From Oscillospiraceae bacterium (GTDB taxonomy: Bacteria > Bacillota > Clostridia > Oscillospirales > CAG-272): 6,341 nt of DNA. The notes below the pieces were generated by a model, which worked only from the letters and a program-made list of their open reading frames with translations, had not been told where the DNA came from and did not search any database. Positions 5,063 through 6,341 of this stretch are shown here, piece by piece. A program made the position numbers and the translations under genes. The DNA is taken from NCBI GenBank assembly GCA_009788105.1, contig WQSD01000078.1:1-6341 (forward strand), in the 5' to 3' direction. Every line of letters starts with the position of its first letter. The first letter of the stretch is position 1.

Positions 5063-5654
5063 CTTGAATGGCTTGAAAAACGTAATACCCATTTTTCTTG
5101 TAAATCGTTTTGCAGTTTCCAAACACCTGCATTAACTTGCGACCGGTAGACTCTGCGCCATGTTTTTTCAATGTAACCACATACAGCGACCCACCTTTTT
5201 CAAGATGCACCGCACTTTCTTCGTACATTTGATATGTCACAACTTTTCCTGCATGAATAGGGGGATTGATAGTGATAATATGGAACTTTCCCGTCACTTC
5301 TGCAAAGCAATCTGACTGGATTGTATTGGTCGCCACCTGATTTGCGACAGCGTTGCGCCGGGCGTACTCTAATGCGCGAGGGTTTACATCTGCTTGGGTT
5401 AGGGCAAGCCCGTATGTTTTAGCCAACACAATTCCAATAACCCCATAGCCGCACCCCATGTCAAGCAAAGACTGCCCCGACAATGGAGGGGTACTGCCTA
5501 AAGTTTGCATTAAAATCTCGCTTGCCGGGTCAACATGGGCACGAGAAAACAGCCCGCTGTTTGTAGCAAAAGCGAACTTCTTTCCTGCGAAGTGATATAT
5601 TATCTGGGTTTCTTGCTCAGGTAGATGAGGGGAGGGCTTGAAATAATGGGACAT
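5058..5654 (-). CDS. Class I SAM-dependent methyltransferase, RsmC/YbxB-like
   Basis: This 198-residue methyltransferase is of the small-domain RsmC type, like Bacillus YbxB, which is about the same length and lacks the N-terminal duplicate domain of E. coli RsmC. It opens with MSHYFKPSP and has FATNSGLFSRAHVDPAS (28-44), a family hallmark before the SAM fold. Motif I is LLDMGCGYGVIGI (63-75), Asp89 in ADVNPRAL binds the SAM ribose, and NPPIHAG (130-136) is the NPP catalytic motif of base-amino methyltransferases. The C-terminus KKNGYYVFQA matches the family end. The known RsmC reaction is N2 methylation of a guanine in 16S rRNA; the exact target here is inferred. The ATG lies 3 bases after the ytfJ stop, indicating co-transcription, and perR follows. 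Confidence 0.85.
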   Translation of the reverse strand: MSHYFKPSPHLPEQETQIIYHFAGKKFAFATNSGLFSRAHVDPASEILMQTLGSTPPLSGQSLLDMGCGYGVIGIVLAKTYGLALTQADVNPRALEYARRNAVANQVATNTIQSDCFAEVTGKFHIITINPPIHAGKVVTYQMYEESAVHLEKGGSLYVVTLKKHGAESTGRKLMQVFGNCKTIYKKNGYYVFQAIQV

Positions 5655-5657
5655 TAC

Positions 5658-6119
5658 CTATTCCGCCGCACTCTCGTCCTCATCTTCGCCTTTGTCTTTA
5701 GCGAAAGTGGCTTTCAGCTTGCCGATAAGGTCGGGAGCTTTGGTGATAAGGTCAACGATAGACTCGGTTATGTTCATTGCAGGGTCGGCGGCAACTTTCG
5801 CCGCTTCGATGGACAGCAGTTCCACGCTTCCCTCGGCGGACACCACAAGAAAGCCCACAGGAGTCACCGACAGCCCTGTGCCGCCGCCGCCACCAAAGCT
5901 GGACAGCTTGTCCGCTGGCTCGCGTTCAGAGACTGGCAGGTTTTTCCCGAAATAGTCCAGCCCACCAGAGGCGAACCCTACTGCCATTTTAGAGATGGGG
6001 ATAATGGTTGTGCCGTTGTTTGTGGTGATGGGGTCGCCCATAACCGTGTTCACATCAACCATTTCACGGATTTTCTCCAAAGAGTTTTTGATTATGTCGT
6101 TTAGTTTACTTTCAGCCAT
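5658..6119 (-). CDS. ytfJ: GerW-family sporulation protein YtfJ
   Basis: This 153-residue protein is of the GerW/YtfJ family, found in endospore formers and linked in Bacillus to spores and germination. Its features are an N-terminal helix LNDIIKNSLEKIREMVDVNT (6-25), GDPITTNNGTTIIPISK (28-44), VGFASGGLDYFG (47-58), a glycine run FGGGGGTGLSVTPVGFLVV (75-93), and an acidic, disordered-looking C-terminal tail (141-153). The length and motif order are typical. No signal peptide or membrane helix is seen. The ATG at 6119 follows a perfect AGGAGG (6126-6131) by 6 bases, the strongest ribosome site in the window. It is the first gene of a minus-strand run with the methyltransferase, perR and the kinase-like gene. 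The non-coding region upstream has no clear sporulation-type promoter that I can defend. Confidence 0.92.
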   Translation of the reverse strand: MAESKLNDIIKNSLEKIREMVDVNTVMGDPITTNNGTTIIPISKMAVGFASGGLDYFGKNLPVSEREPADKLSSFGGGGGTGLSVTPVGFLVVSAEGSVELLSIEAAKVAADPAMNITESIVDLITKAPDLIGKLKATFAKDKGEDEDESAAE

Positions 6120-6190
6120 TTTTGGCCTCCTTTTGGCGAGTGGTCGCCGATGTATTTTTGTTTTTGAGTGTGTTGAATACCTCGGCGGAT

Positions 6191-6209
6191 AGGCGGTGTT
6201 TTTCCGCCT
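6191..6209. repeat. Short GC hairpin upstream of ytfJ
   Basis: AGGCGG pairs with CCGCCT around a 7-base loop, TGTTTTT. It lies 72 bases before the ytfJ start, in the 222-base non-coding stretch 6120-6341, which holds three inverted repeats and no supported gene. Confidence 0.45.
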
Positions 6210-6217
6210 GGAGTGTA

Positions 6218-6280
6218 TTTTTCTTGCTTTGTCAAAATGGTTTCGTTGCGTAGCAACGATTTTTGACGAAGTAAGAAAAA
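6218..6280 (+). repeat. 63-base imperfect palindrome upstream of ytfJ
   Basis: The outer 20 positions (6218-6237 with 6261-6280) pair completely if two G-T wobbles are allowed. A 5/1 internal loop and a 7-bp stem TCGTTGC/GCAACGA around GTA complete it. Both imperfections are wobbles on the plus strand but A-C mismatches on the minus strand, so the plus-strand RNA would be the stable form. It could be a small palindromic mobile repeat or a plus-strand RNA structure. Confidence 0.65.
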
Positions 6281-6313
6281 CGAGGTTGAAACGCCTCTGT
6301 GAGCGCTGTAGGC

Positions 6314-6337
6314 GACGGCATTGGCGGCTTTGCCGTC
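6314..6337. repeat. Inverted repeat GACGGC/GCCGTC at the window edge
   Basis: GACGGC and GCCGTC flank 12 bases at the right end of the window. The structure may continue outside the window, so its full extent cannot be judged. Confidence 0.35.
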
Positions 6338-6341
6338 AAAC

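Noticed and set aside
6130..6181. Sporulation sigma-factor promoter for ytfJ (GTATT and CAAAAATA on the minus strand)
   Set aside because: The match to sigma-G or sigma-F consensus and the spacing are too poor to support a call, although family knowledge makes such a promoter plausible.
5625..6192. Several plus-strand frames opposite ytfJ
   Set aside because: YtfJ on the minus strand is a clear family member with a perfect AGGAGG, so these are shadows.
6120..6341. Possible 3' end of another minus-strand gene before ytfJ
   Set aside because: Two frames are largely open, but the translations are Lys/Gln/Arg-rich, show no family motif, and the stretch is dominated by palindromes that explain the open frames.

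Overview
The window looks like chromosomal DNA from an endospore-forming, Gram-positive member of the Clostridia. The basis is gene content: a TepA-type ClpP-like protease, a PdaA-type peptidoglycan deacetylase, a GerW/YtfJ sporulation protein and a PerR-type Fur regulator, all with Shine-Dalgarno sites. Genus cannot be read from the sequence alone. No rRNA, tRNA, CRISPR array or transposase is visible.

Layout. Positions 1-230 are non-coding and hold repeat copy A (8-92) and a hairpin (129-175) flanked by 9-bp direct repeats. A plus-strand operon follows: tepA-like protease (231-1007), PdaA-like deacetylase (1024-1815) and a second NodB-domain deacetylase (1812-2534), the last two overlapping by ATGA. 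The 336-base gap 2535-2870 is filled by a composite, roughly palindromic repeat: two head-to-head units bracketed by hairpins that share CACTCCCATGGCA. A divergent TspO/MBR-family membrane protein (2871-3380) follows on the plus strand, then a long hairpin (3388-3430) and repeat copy C (3512-3581).

The rest is a minus-strand cluster. In transcription order it is ytfJ/gerW (6119-5658), an RsmC/YbxB-type methyltransferase (5654-5058), perR (5041-4661) and a 335-residue protein that resembles a histidine kinase which has lost its catalytic residues (4626-3619). Gaps are 3, 16 and 34 bases, so this may be one operon, although perR may have its own promoter. Upstream of ytfJ, 6120-6341 is non-coding and rich in inverted repeats.

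How the genes fit together. The plus-strand operon is about the cell envelope and probably sporulation: secreted peptidoglycan deacetylases plus a protease linked by family to protein secretion. The minus-strand cluster mixes a spore protein, an rRNA-type methyltransferase and a peroxide/metal-sensing regulator. The most unusual content is the interspersed repeat family. Its copies B and C form a 70-bp, 69/70-identical inverted pair around the tspO-like gene, and copy A carries a compensatory base-pair change that keeps its hairpin. The PerR-linked degenerate kinase-like protein is the best candidate for something not yet described.
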